64,000 bases of DNA from Achatina immaculata. Its lineage: Eukaryota; Mollusca; Gastropoda; Stylommatophora; Achatinidae. A model generated the notes under the pieces. That model made no database searches. It was not told the DNA's origin and saw nothing but the letters and a program-made list of their open reading frames with translations. The stretch lies in contig CM019707.1 in NCBI GenBank assembly GCA_009760885.1, positions 31,599,602 through 31,663,601 of the forward strand. The letters are read 5' to 3'. How positions within the stretch are numbered: the first letter of the stretch is position 1; every line of letters begins with the position of its first letter. Shown here one piece after another: positions 11,215 to 22,600 of this stretch. Both the position numbers and the translations under genes were made by a program.

Positions 11215-11840
11215 TAATAATTTATATTTGAAGATCTTTCAATATAAGATCCTTTATAAAATAAAGATCTGTCAAAATAAGCTCGTTTATAAAGTAAACA
11301 TTTGTCAATATAAGGTAGTCTTATGAAGTAATGGTCTGTCAATATTTACATTAATAGAGATATGTCAGTATAATATCTTTCATAAAGTAAAGTTCTGTCA
11401 ATATAAGACTTTTTATAAGATAAAGATATGCCAACATAAAATCGTTTATAAAGCAAAAATCTGTCAGTTTAAGACCTTTTATAATGTAGGCTGTTTTTTT
11501 AATAAAATAAAGATCTGTCAGTATAATTTTTTTATAAAGTCAATATATTATGTCTTCTAAAGCAAAGATCTGTCAATATATTATGTTTTATAAAGTAAAG
11601 ATCTGTCAATATATTATGTCTTATAAAGTAAAGATCTGTCAATTTATTATGTTTTATAAAGTAAAGATCTGTCAATATATTATGTCTTATAAAGTAAAGA
11701 TCTGTCAATATATTATGTTTTATAAAGTAAAGATCTGTCAATGTATTATGTCTTATAAAGTAAATATCTGTCAATATATTATATTTTATAAAATAAAGAT
11801 CTGTCAATATATTATGTTTTATAAAGAAAAGATCTACATT
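11215..11840. repeat. 33-bp minisatellite, degenerate at the left, regular at the right
   Basis: The unit starts ataaagtaaagatctgtcaa. About nine regular copies lie at 11545-11835, with more diverged and irregularly spaced copies back to 11215. The gradient suggests older units at the left edge. Confidence 0.92.
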
Positions 11841-12029
11841 CTTCTTTTTCATCTTCTTCTTCTTCGTCAAGATTTAGCCCCCAAGACATTGGCGCTCGCG
11901 TTGTGTCGCCATTATGCTCTATGTGGCCAAAACATCCGACTTGAGCGAGGCATATTTCTAAGACCGGGTTCGTCTTTCCATTCTATTTGCTAGATCAGGG
12001 CCATCGACAAGCCTATACTAGCTATACAG

Positions 12030-12245
12030 TTCCCCAGCCCTGTATTTTGGGTTGTAGATCGCCAACCTTTTCAGTTAAAGTTTGCCAAACCTTTTTATTA
12101 TTATAACTCACCAACCCTGTCTTTGTGTTTTCTTTGTGTTTTATATAGCTCGCCAACCCTGTCTTTGTGTTATATAGCTCATCAACCTGTCTTTTTGTTA
12201 TATAGCTCGCCAACCTTGTCTTTGTGCTATATAGCTCGTTCTGGG
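12030..12245. repeat. About 28-bp minisatellite
   Basis: Copies of tatagctcgccaaccctgtc with length variants, about seven units. Confidence 0.85.
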
Positions 12246-12915
12246 TTATTTAACTTAATAATCCATGCATCTACTATCTATCAGGAAAGAGACAGAAAGA
12301 GATGGACAAGCAGACAGCGAGAGGAGAAAGAGAAAGGGTTTGGTGCCCCCAAAGACGCGCCTGAACTGAACTCGAACTGACCATTGAGGATGACCACACA
12401 AGAGCCGGACAGTGGCCACAGAAAGGGATGGACACTGCCATTGTTGGAAGTCTGCCCTGGCGATCGGTCAGCTCTTTAAAGTGTAATACAAGCGATGGCT
12501 CACTGTCAGGCCAGACCTGTTGCCCTGCAACTCGCGACAGGTGTTTGCGTAAGGAAGATCGGACATCCTGTGGAATAATTTAACCGGAAGCAAATATGTG
12601 GTCAGACTATTAGTTCTTAAGTCGTCACCAGGACAACGAGGAGGTGTGTGATCTACTGAAGAACCTGAAGTAAGAATAATAGAAACCGGACAAGTTTTGG
12701 CTATACTCGGCCATATCTGGAGGTCCAGAAAGATAAGACAGAAAAACAAATGCAGAATACTTAAAAGCCCTGTTTTGAAGAGTCTTTTTTATGGGAGGGA
12801 ATGCCGAAAGATGACACAGACAACTGCACATACGCTTATCACCTTCCCAACTAAGTGTCCACGTAGGACCAAATGAGAGTTCTGGACAAATACTGTTAAA
12901 GACAGGCAGGAACCG
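12246..12915. other. Unannotated stretch, possible old retroelement end
   Basis: The start (12290-12380) has the charged, Arg/Lys-rich look of a LINE C-terminus, but no family landmark is firm. The rest is unrecognised. Confidence 0.35.
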
Positions 12916-13275
12916 TTGATGTCGACTATATGCCTCAGTGAATCATAAAACTTAAAAGTTATTTTACACTGCTCTTACAGACAACGAATACAGTTACTGT
13001 AATTGTTTATTCTGAATAGTCCCGAAATGTTTGTTTAGTAGATAGTCATTTATATATGTCTGTAGTTACTTTTGTACTGAGTGAATGGATAAGAGCGAAA
13101 CGTAAATGTTATATTTTATTTTATGTCTCTCAGCTTCAATTTTAGTTATGTTTGTTACACGAACAGCATATTTGTAGAATGTCTGGAATAGAGTGAAAGA
13201 TGTATGATAAAGGGCAGAATGTCATACGGGCCTGCGTGCCTAATTCTTAACCCTTTTGAAATAAAGATCAATCAA
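12916..13275 (+). mobile_element. LINE G2 3' end
   Basis: Only the last codons of the ORF (V-D-Y-M-P) remain. The 3' UTR matches 46120-46466 (gagcgaaacgtaaatgttat, atgtctggaatagagtgaaa) and ends in the GGGC/GCCC hairpin plus ataaagatcaatcaat. Confidence 0.88.
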
Positions 13276-13555
13276 TGGTTAAAAGGAAAAGATCGTAATA
13301 GATTCGGGACATTATGAGAATGACAGATGAATCTTACCATGAACAGCTCTGATGTGGACACTCCACAGGGTAAAGGAAGCATGGGACAACCCAAAGAGAC
13401 ACATTGAGAACGTACAGGAGAGAAAATATTGGTAAACGAAGGACTGACATGGAAGACAGGCAAAAACATGGCGAAAGACCGACAGAGGTGGAAATCCCTT
13501 GCTACTAGCAGTCCCATGTGTCTTGGCCACTGACAGAACGGAGAGAGAGAGAGAT
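13276..13555 (+). mobile_element. LINE D 3' fragment
   Basis: Plus-strand frames read R-M-T-D-E-S and, further on, N-E-G-L-T-W and K-D-R-Q-R-W-K-S-L. These align with the minus-strand copy at 38865-39110 (R-M-T-N-N-S, N-R-G-L-T-W, K-D-R-H-L-W-K-T-L). The tail is (GA)n from 13540. It abuts the LINE G2 tail. Confidence 0.78.
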
Positions 13556-14145
13556 AAAGAGAGAGAGACATCTGTGATCATTCTAAATGTCCGACAACCC
13601 GATAAAAGACACGGCATAAATTCTTATGTTTTTCAAACCCAATACAGAACACTGCTGTCCTGGTTATCCGAAAAAGGCCCCCTTTTGGGTTATATAGCTC
13701 ATGATGATGTCTGCTTCATTGAGTGTGGTGTTTAAAGTATCTGTGATATCCTTCCCCATCATCTCCTCGGTAGAATCATTTCTCCGTTTCTTCCATTACT
13801 GTCTTATCCACTATATTGTGTGCATTTGTTTGTTTGTTTTTTTTTTAACGAGCAGAATACATTTACAAGATTGCTTTTGTTCTTGAAAAGACTTCATGGA
13901 CTAAGAATAAATTATTAGAATAGGCGGGAAATGGGAAATATTTGTATTTTAAAGCTATAAAAATCAATGGCTGTAAAGCTGAGAGACGGAACAAGCTGAG
14001 GTTCATTGTTGCGAATCATCATCCTGTGCTTCTTCTCAAGGAAAGATTGGCCACAAAGATCCTCCACCTTGTTCTGTCCTTTGTTTTAACAGTGCGCCCA
14101 GCCAAACTGAATCCAATCCATTTTTTTTAAATGTTGTCAATCAAT
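13556..14145. other. Unannotated stretch
   Basis: No exon or repeat is recognised. Confidence 0.5.
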
Positions 14146-14192
14146 CTGTTAGGGAGGCAAAGTTCCGCAAGGGACACATGCAAATGACTGAC
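14146..14192 (+). mobile_element. LINE A, 45-bp 3' terminal stub
   Basis: Contains tgttagggaggcaaagttcc and gacacatgcaaatgactgac, identical to the ends of other LINE A copies. Confidence 0.75.
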
Positions 14193-14274
14193 TATCCATC
14201 AATCTATTTGTTTTTAATTTTGTCCATCAATATATATCACTATCGTTCTCCTTTTTTTCTTCTACTTTTTCTTC

Positions 14275-14620
14275 TAGTATGGTTTTCATGATTGTGTTGT
14301 GTCTCTTGATATCTGGTATGCTTGTCATGATTGTGTTACGTCTCTTGAAATCTAGTATGGTTTTCATGATTGTATTATGTCTCATGATATCTGGTATGCT
14401 TTTCATGATTGTATTATATCTCTTGATATCTGGTATGGTTTTCATGATTGTATTACGTTTCTTGAAATCTAGTATGGTTTTCATGACTGTGTTATGTCTC
14501 TTGAAATTTAGTATGGTTTTCATGAATGTATTATGTCTCTTGATATATGGTATGGTTTTTCATGATTGTATTGACGAGACGTATGTCTCTTGATATGCCT
14601 GGAATGTTTTAACTCTGGTT
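14275..14620. repeat. 39-bp minisatellite, about 8 copies
   Basis: The unit starts atggttttcatgattgtatt. Because 39 is a multiple of three, long open frames appear on both strands. Confidence 0.93.
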
Positions 14621-15723
14621 TTAATGTTGTCACTTATATCTCCTTTTTAGTTTCTGTTTATTTAGTACTTTTTCCCCTCTGTTCCTGGAGCTCGCTCTAT
14701 TCTTCCCTATATTCACATTTTAAGCGCCTCGAATTTATTTTCCATTTTCTTATTTAATGTTGTGAAAACAGCACATAATGATGATGATGATGATGGTGAT
14801 GACACCCGATTATGTTCAAAAAGATGCTAGAGCAGGAGAAGTATACAAAAGAGGACACGAAGATCGGGAACCCCGAGCTAGCTCTGCCTGCCCAACTTGA
14901 TCAATGACCAGGTCAAAAGTCACCTGCTTCCTGACAACCCCCCCCCCCCCCCCCCCCGGCCTACATAACGAGCCAGTTCCATCACATCTGCCCTCGTTAC
15001 TACCAGGCGCGCATTCCGACTACGTTCTGGGCCGCTTGCGGTAATATCAGGTACCCGGAGGAGTTACTCTTGACATTTTTAAGTTCCTCCTCTTCCTCCT
15101 CTCTCTCTTTCCCCTCTCCCAACCCGGTCTCCCATCATCCCCTCCCCGCAAATCGCTCCAGTTATAGCAAGGTCTCTACATTCAGCTCTAAACTCACCTT
15201 CCTGGATTCCCACATTTATCTCTCCCTAATGCCTCCCTCGTAGATTGCCACGTACAGAAACCTCAGCTCGTATCTCCTGTGTACATACCGCTGGAGGCAA
15301 AGATGTCTGTGCTGAGCTGATAGACTGGCCAACTCCCGTTCCTACCTCTCTGTTGAAGAGCTCATCCTGGCTAGCGGGCCGTTGTTGGTAGTGATGGAGC
15401 CTGCTAAGAAGCTCGTTTCTGTGTGTGTGGGGGGGGGGGAGGATCTGTTTCCAGATCTGAAAAATGTCCTGGTAACTCTCCCATTTTGATAATTTGACTG
15501 CTCTACAGCATCTTCATAGCACTGACAGCTGAGATCTCCCTGGCCAACAGTTCCAAGGAGACAAGAGAAAAATAGACCAGGGTTTCTCAACCAGTGGCGA
15601 ACTGCGACACAGACTAACACATTCAGAATGTTGGAACATTGATCTTTCTGCAAACTACAGTTCTACAGATTGTAAATAATCTATAAATAAATTCTGGTAA
15701 ATTTTTTAAAGGGTGTATGTGGC
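14621..15723. other. Unannotated stretch with a (GAT)n and a C run
   Basis: A GAT tract lies at about 14777-14800 and a run of about 19 C at 14939-14957. At 15583-15615 the sequence cagggtttctcaaccagtgg resembles one end of an hAT-like element, but no partner end is seen. No exon is recognised. Confidence 0.5.
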
Positions 15724-16750
15724 AAAAAAAGCAGTTCATATAGACTATAACATAACACAGGCTATAAAGTAACACAGACTATAACATAACACATATTATA
15801 ACATATTTTATTCATTCATTCATTCATTCATTTGCATTTTCCTTGCGGAACTTTGCCTCCCAAACAGCACTCCTGTAGGCCTCTCGGTTGTGACCAAGAT
15901 GGCCTGCTGCTGATGCATCCATTTGCAGATCATCAACGATGTCTTGCAGCCATCTTCGTTTTGGTCTTCCTCTCTTTCTTTTTCCCGTTATGTACCCTTC
16001 CAAGACGGTCTTCTCTAAATTATCATGACGTTTAATGTGTCCAAAATATTTAAGTTTTCTCTCTCTAATCCTCTTTGCTAGCCAGCCTTCTTCAATATTA
16101 AGCTCTTGTAGTATGGATATATTTGTTCTTTTTTGTGTCCATGATATTTGAAGAACTCTTCTGTAGCATTTACATTCAAAGGCATTTATGTGTTTCTCAG
16201 CTGTTTTGTTAAGTGTCCTGGTCTCACAGGCATATGTTGCAATGGGAAAGATGCATGACCTTAAAAATCTTATTTTTGTGGTTTTGTCTGCTCCTCTCCA
16301 CAGATTCTTTATTTGTTTTGCTTTCTGAAGAGCGATAGATGTCCTCAATTTAATTTCCCTCATTGTATCTCCATTATTAGTTAGTAGTGATCCAAGATAT
16401 TCAAAACTCTCCACTTCTTCCAGTTTTTCCTGATTGGTACATATATCAGCTGTCTTGTTTGTTTTGTCAGTTGTCATCAATTTAGTTTCTTTGCATTAAG
16501 ACAGAGGTTTAGCTCTTCGCTGTTCTTGCGGACTGACATAATTAGTTTTTCCATTCCTTTTTGTGTTGTGGACAGTAATACTGTGTCATCAGCATATCTA
16601 ATCTCTGGTATTTCATAACCTCCAGTTGTTACGGCATCGTAATATTCTTTGTCTACATCTTCTCTAACATTCCTCATTATAACATAACACAGACTATAAC
16701 ATAACACAGACTATAATATAACACAGGCTATAAAGTATATAAAGTAACAC
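15724..16750. repeat. 17-bp tandem repeat split by a LINE
   Basis: Units of actataacataacacag occupy 15735-15804 and 16676-16735. LINE A lies between them, so one array was cut in two. Confidence 0.85.
15795..16685 (-). mobile_element. LINE A, 5'-truncated copy with target-site duplication
   Basis: The minus strand carries the reverse transcriptase catalytic box R-Y-A-D-D-T-V-L-L-S (YADD at 16585-16596), then F-E-Y-L-G-S-L-L-T-N-N-G-D, Y-A-C-E-T, the G-R-P-K-R-R-W-L-Q-D-I-V-D-D-L motif and the end. There is one frame change near 16480. The 3' tail is (AATG)n at 15810-15835. The 10-bp sequence attataacat flanks it at 15795-15804 and 16676-16685. RTE-like by its motif order. Confidence 0.9.
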
Positions 16751-17151
16751 TAACAGTAATAGTGTCTGCCGGAGACATGATTTATATTTTTTTCAGATCT
16801 CTTTTTCTGCAACAAACATTGAAGTTGTAAGAAAACAATATTTTCTGTGACTTCAAAAAGCATAAGTCAGAATAGACAATCAAGATGCCAGCCAGTTTGT
16901 TTTTATTTTTAGAAAAAGAAAAACGTTATTTTTGGCCAGTTTGTTAATAAACCGTAGGACAAGCGCATTTTTAAACGTATAAATTTAAAACATTTTTAAT
17001 ATAATATTTTGGAATGGGATTATTGAAATAAGGAAACAGTAAATAAAGTCTGTTACTGTTAGTCTCATTTTGTTTATATATGTGTGTGGTGTATGTGTGT
17101 TTATGTGTGTATATGTACTCTCTTATGTGTGCTTTATTTTCGATCCTTTTT
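16751..17151. other. Unannotated AT-rich stretch
   Basis: Nothing recognised. Confidence 0.5.
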
Positions 17152-17430
17152 TCAAGAAAGAAAGAAAAAATAGAAAGAAATAGAATAGAAAGAAAGAAAG
17201 AAAAAATAGAAAGAAGAAAGAAAGAAAGAACATTATTAAAAATAGAAAGAAAGAAAGAAAAAATAGAAAGACAGAAAAGAAAGAAAGAAAGAAAAAATAG
17301 AAAGAAGAAAGAAAGAAGGAACATTATTAAAAATAGAAAGAAAGAAAGAAAGAAAGAAAAAATAGAAAGAGAGAAAGACAGAAAAGAAAGAAAGAACATT
17401 ATTAAAGAAAGAAAGAAAGAAAGAAAGTGA
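17152..17430. repeat. (GAAA)n array with a repeated gaacattattaaa insert
   Basis: GAAA simple sequence is interrupted three times by aacattattaaa, showing internal duplication of larger blocks. Confidence 0.92.
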
Positions 17431-17794
17431 TTTCTTTGATTCCAAATACAAAGAAATTATTCCATTTTCAGACGACCTTAGACCCCTGTGAACTAATCTA
17501 AGTTCACAGAGGGCGACCTCTTGAACCCTGGGTCGCCCATTTTTTTGTTTGTAGAATTTTGTTCGCATTGCCATCTGTAGCGCTGGCAGCCAACAAAAAC
17601 CCGACTCATTTCGTTCTCATCTCTTGTTATCTTGTTTCAGGTACCATTTGGGTTTTGTCTTCTGTCGAGTCTTGACACGGTTCTATAAATTCTTATTGTC
17701 TTTACAGTTGTTCAGAAAACATTCGTTCTTCATAGAAAACGCAATTTTTAATTTTTTTCTCTCTGTTCCTGTTGGATGAACCTCGAGATATTTC
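17431..17794. other. Unannotated stretch
   Basis: Nothing recognised. Confidence 0.45.
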
Positions 17795-18165
17795 TGGCAT
17801 TCAGCGACCCATAGCTGACATGTTAGCATCAGAGGGTTGGCGACCCATAGCTGACATGCTAGCATCAGAGGGTTGGCGACCCATAGCTGACATGGTTGGC
17901 GACCCATAGCTGACATGCTAGCATCAGAGGGTTGGCGACCCATAGCTGACATGCGAGCGTCAGAGGGTTGGCGACTCATAGCTGACATGCTAGCATCAGA
18001 GGGTTGGCGACCCATAGCTGACATGCGAGCGTCAGAGGGTTGGACCCATAGCTGACATGGTAGCGTCAGAGGGTTGGCGACCCATAGCTGACATGCTGGC
18101 ATCAAAGGGTTGGCGAACCATAGCTGAGATGATAGCGTCAAAGGGTTGGCGAACCATAGCTGACC
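17795..18165. repeat. 36-bp minisatellite, about 11 copies, derived from the DR1 end
   Basis: The unit starts ggttggcgacccatagctga. The gcgacccatagctga core is the left terminal block of DR1, and the array runs straight into a DR1 copy at 18160. Confidence 0.9.
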
Positions 18166-18400
18166 AAGACCCTGTCCCATCTCTCTGTTGGTACCCACAA
18201 TAACGTGACTAGCGGGCAGGGATCGCCGTAGTTCCCGTGGTGGTGGTGGAGTCTGGTAAAGAAGTACTGCACACCCTCTGCTTTTTAGCTGCACCCGGGA
18301 CTGAAAAAGTAGCCGCCATAACCCACTCCCACGCCGATACGATGTTGTGCCTCAACATCTTCACAGCATCGGCTACAAAGAACACCAGCTCGCAGTAGAA
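18160..18400 (+). repeat. Dispersed repeat DR1
   Basis: Shows the DR1 blocks agaccctgtcccatctctct, cagggatcgccgtagttccc, tggagtctggtaaagaagta, cgggactgaaaaagtagccg and cagcatcggctacaaagaac. Confidence 0.85.
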
Positions 18401-18794
18401 GGAAGACAGAAAGCAAGAAGACTTCTGGCCCAGAAGACAGTTGATTACGGTCCTCTATCGGGGCCCTACAGTCCTTCCGGCCTTAGAAATAGATACCCTA
18501 TTCAGTAGAGTTTCGGGAAACAGTTTCTCAATAATTAGTAAATGTGCTTGTAGAGTGAGGCACACTAGATAGTAATGAGCACGCGGTTTTCATTCTTTTA
18601 AGCAGCAACTTAACTATGATCTACTCCCTATTCTTGCGAAAGATCTCTCACATAGAACTCATTCTGGCAATGCAGTTCAGTTTTCTTTGGTTAAGTATAA
18701 GACTTTTAATTTACAAAAACTTTCACTAAAATAATGCAAGAAACATTATTTTATTCAGGTTAAGAATCAGCTTTTACATTTATTTATTGTAAAT
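18401..18794. other. Unannotated stretch downstream of the receptor gene
   Basis: No exon or repeat is recognised. Confidence 0.45.
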
Positions 18795-18870
18795 CAGTGG
18801 TTTCTAGAGGGGTGGGATGTGACTTGTGAAACAAGGGGCACTATCAGGAAAAAGGTATGGGAACCACTGT
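18795..18870. mobile_element. Very short hAT-like MITE, candidate
   Basis: Starts cagtggtttctagagg and ends tatgggaaccactg. The ends are inverted repeats over cagtggtt with degenerate continuation, the pattern of hAT termini. Flanks show no clean 8-bp duplication. Confidence 0.45.
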
Positions 18871-19140
18871 TTAAATCTTTTCAAATGGCAACAAGAAAGT
18901 GGGTATACGAAATAAACTACACGGAACGAAGTAGTTATCTCAGTTAGCAGATTTTCAGAATTCTAATCACATTTTGATCCTCTCACATGGAAAAGAAGCG
19001 AAAGCCTCATTCACGTAAAGAAATGAAAATGAAAAGAAAAAAAAAAAAGAAATCACTTGCACATTTTAAAAATAACAGTTTCTGTTATGTCCGTAACAGG
19101 CTATGTTGTTACATGACTAAACATTCTCTGTGTTTAAGAT

Positions 19141-19648
19141 TTACCTCCAACACATCGCAAAACTGAATGTGACAAATATGGACAAAAACAGGACGAAAAA
19201 TATTTTGTCCCAAGTTCTAGCCTTTATGGAAGTCAGTTTCTTCCTACATGAGGTTGTTCTAGAACTCTTCAGTGTCTGACCTTCTGTTTCCAGCCCTTGG
19301 AGTTTAGAACAAGTCCAACGTTGCCTTTCTTTTACCGTCTCTGAGTTCTGTAGGTCATCATGAGAAAGCCTAAACGGCTGGAGAGCATCTTTAGAGCGAC
19401 TTTTGGAACCAGTGTCCGCAAGTTTTATTTTTCGAGCTTGTACTTTGCTTTTGAAGATGTCACCAGGACTGTCGTCTTTGCATTCAGCTGCAGTGACATC
19501 ATCCGAGTGACCAGGCTGCCCTTGTTCCTCCTCGTATTTGCGCATGACGAACATGGTACATCCCATAGCTAGAGTGTTACTGGCAATGATCACCAGAATT
19601 ACTTGCAGCAACAAAGGCATATCTTCGATGCTCCGAGGCATATTGTCC
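19141..19648 (-). CDS. Receptor terminal exon: end of TM2, TM3, cytoplasmic loop, TM4, stop
   Basis: 508 nt, 168 codons plus stop, starting in phase 2 after an acceptor AG at 19650-19649 (preceded by cttactccacaaac). It begins D-N-M-P-R-S-I-E-D-M-P-L-L, the TM2-TM3 linker pattern of nicotinic-type channels. TM3 follows (LLLQVILVIIASNTLAMGC). A hydrophilic cytoplasmic loop of about 100 residues, rich in Lys, Ser and acidic residues, comes next. TM4 is TWDKIFFVLFLSIFVTFSF, and the chain ends A-M-C-W-R-stop. A short tail after TM4 is normal for the family. No internal stop or frameshift is seen. Confidence 0.87.
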
Positions 19649-22600
19649 CTGTTTGTGGAGTAAGGACAGGAAGATTAGACGAGCATCATTCACGTAGACA
19701 ACAAACAGATATAGCCTTTTTTGTCATTTTCAGATTAAACCGAAGACAAGCTGTCCTTAGACATAGAAAAGCAGACAGCGCCAGATTTAGGATCATCATC
19801 ATCATCAACATCATCATCATCATTGCCATTACACACCGTATATATATACACGGCCGCGTAAAAGTGCGTGAGAGTAGTAAAGTGAATTGCGAACTATATA
19901 CTGAATTGCGAGTGATGTGTGTTGACAACGCGTTACTAGCGCTCTCTAGTCAACAAGAGCGTAAAAATGGATACCTGACACACTTATGTTGAGGAAAACT
20001 CTCCGAAAGTGGAAAGTATCTGTGTGGTATGACGAGGTACACCTGATCTTATATATCTTATATCCTTCCCGTGCCGTTAAACGTCACATAGGGCTCGCAA
20101 AGTAGTTCGCCAATTTTTCCTGTCTTCGGCGAGTCTTTCAACCTCATGAAAGGATTTTATGCCTGTTAATTTGGCCTCTCTTAATAATGTCCTCTTCAGA
20201 GTTTCACGCGGTCTGCCTCTTTTTCTTCGGCCTGTTGGTTTCCACTTGATAGCTTGTTTTGGGATTCTCTGATCATTTCTTCTCATCAAGTGACAAACAT
20301 ATGTCCATCTCCTTTTCCTGATCACCCATGAGACTGGTTGTTGTTCAGTCATCTGTCTTATCTCTGCATTGTACCCCATACTGGTACACCTGATACACTG
20401 TGAAATTTTAACCATGACAGAAAAGAGATTAACATATTTCTTTAAAATGTTCCAATGAACGGATGCCCACATCCAAATCCAAGGCATTTGAGAGCAAAGA
20501 CATCTTCACAATGTGTATTTATATACATACATATAAGATGTACCGAATTTCCAGTTTTGGTATTCGGTCGAATAAGAATAAATGATTTTCTGTTGACCGA
20601 ATGTGAATTCCAATAGGTATAATAGATTCACGGAAACATGGCTGATCACTGAAAGTATGACCATGAAAGCGATGCTATATTTTCGATGTCAGCTGGACAT
20701 TAACTTTTCATTATGGGATCAATACTTGGCTTTCGGCAAAATGTATTTGTTCTTGTTGTGGAAATTTTACTATTCGAATGTGTTGTTTCGAATAAGAATA
20801 TTCCGATTTCTTTATCGTGTTCTCCAATGCTAGTTCGAATGGAATATTTCTGCATCTTTAAGTTTCTTCAGAGCAAATAAAATTCATAATACCCAACAAC
20901 GTTCAGCACTCATACATACTCAAAAATGTTTAGCACTCATATATACCCCACAATGTTCAGCACTCATATATACCCCACAATGTTCAGCATTAATACATAC
21001 CCCACAATGTTCAGTACTCATACATACCCCACAGAGTTCAGCATTAATACATACCCCACAATGTTCAGCACTCATATATACCCCACAATGTTCAGCACTC
21101 ATATATACCCCACAATGTTCAGCATTAATACATACCCCACAATGTTCAGCACTCATACATACCCCACAATGTTCAGCACTCATATATACCCCACAATGTT
21201 CTGCATTCATACATATCCAACAGTGTTCAGCACTCATACATACCCCACAATGTTCAGCACTCATACATACCCCCCACAATGTTCAGCACTCATACATACC
21301 CCACAATGTTCAGCACTCATACATACCCCCACAATGTTCAGCACTCAGGATGCAGACGATGTAGAAAAGCTGCCGTCTGTGCAGGCGAAGCCGGAAGTCC
21401 GCCAGAGAGTAGCCTGCCAGGTCACTCATGTTCAACATTTTGTCTGAGACAATCCACTCACCCTTAACATTGGCTGCCTGGACGAGAATATTAAAAGAGT
21501 TGAGACGTTAATCAGGATATGGTGTTTTTTATATGTCAGATTCACATAACATTTCATTTATATAAAAAATAGATATATATACTGCATTATTTTTTAAGGA
21601 GTGTGCAGAAAATTCGAACATTTTAAAACCAGGGAACGCACTAAATTTTAACCACGGTAGACACTAATTTATAAACCAGAGTAGACACTGATTTATAAAC
21701 CAGAGTAGACACTAATTTATAAACCAGAGTAGACACTAATTTATAAACCAGAGTAGACACTAATTTATAAACCAGAATAGACACTAATTTATAAACCAGA
21801 GTAGACACTAATTTATAAACCAGAGTAGACACTAATTTATAAACCAGAGTAGACACTAATTTATAAACCAGAGTAGACACTAATTTATAAACCAGAATAG
21901 ACACTAATTTATAAATCAGAGTAGACACTAATTTATAAACCAGGGTAGACACTAATTTATAAACCAGAGTAGACACTGATTTTTAAAACGAGAGAAGACA
22001 CTAATTTGTAACCCAGGGTCATTCAGTGAATCATTTGCATGTGCCCTGTGGGACTTTACCTCCCTAACAGCACTCCTGTAGGCTTCTCGGTTGTGAGCAA
22101 GATGCCCTGCTGCTGATGCATCCATTCTCAGATCATCAGCAATGCCTTGCAGCCATCTTCGCCCTTGGTTTTCCTCTCTTTCTTTTCCCCATTATGTACC
22201 CTTCCAAGACTGTCTTCTCTAAACTCTCATATGTCCAAAATATTTAACCCTACTAGGATAGACACTAAATTTTAAACAATGATGGAAACTAATTTTTAAA
22301 CAAGCGTATACATTAATTTTTAAATCCAGAAAAGACACTAATTTGTAAACCAGAGTAGAAACTTATTTTTTAAAACTATTCTTATCTTATATCTTATATC
22401 CTTCCCGTGCCGTTAAACGTCACACAGGGTTCGCAAAGTAGTTCGCCAATTTTTCTTGTCTTCGGCGAGTCTTTCAACCTCATCAAAGGATTTTATGCCT
22501 GTTAATTTGCCCTCTCTTAACAATGTCCTCTTTAGAGTTTCACACGGTCCTCTTCTTTTTCTTTGGCCTATTGTGTTCCACTTGATAGTTTGTTTTTGAG

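Noticed and set aside
17683..18294. 203-codon minus-strand frame with a repeated C-Q-L-W-V-A-N-P-L pattern
   Set aside because: It is the translation of the DR1-derived 36-bp minisatellite. The repeat period keeps the frame open.
20926..21447. 173-codon plus-strand frame (M-F-S-T-H-I-Y-P-T repeats)
   Set aside because: Translation of the 27-bp minisatellite running antisense into a receptor exon.
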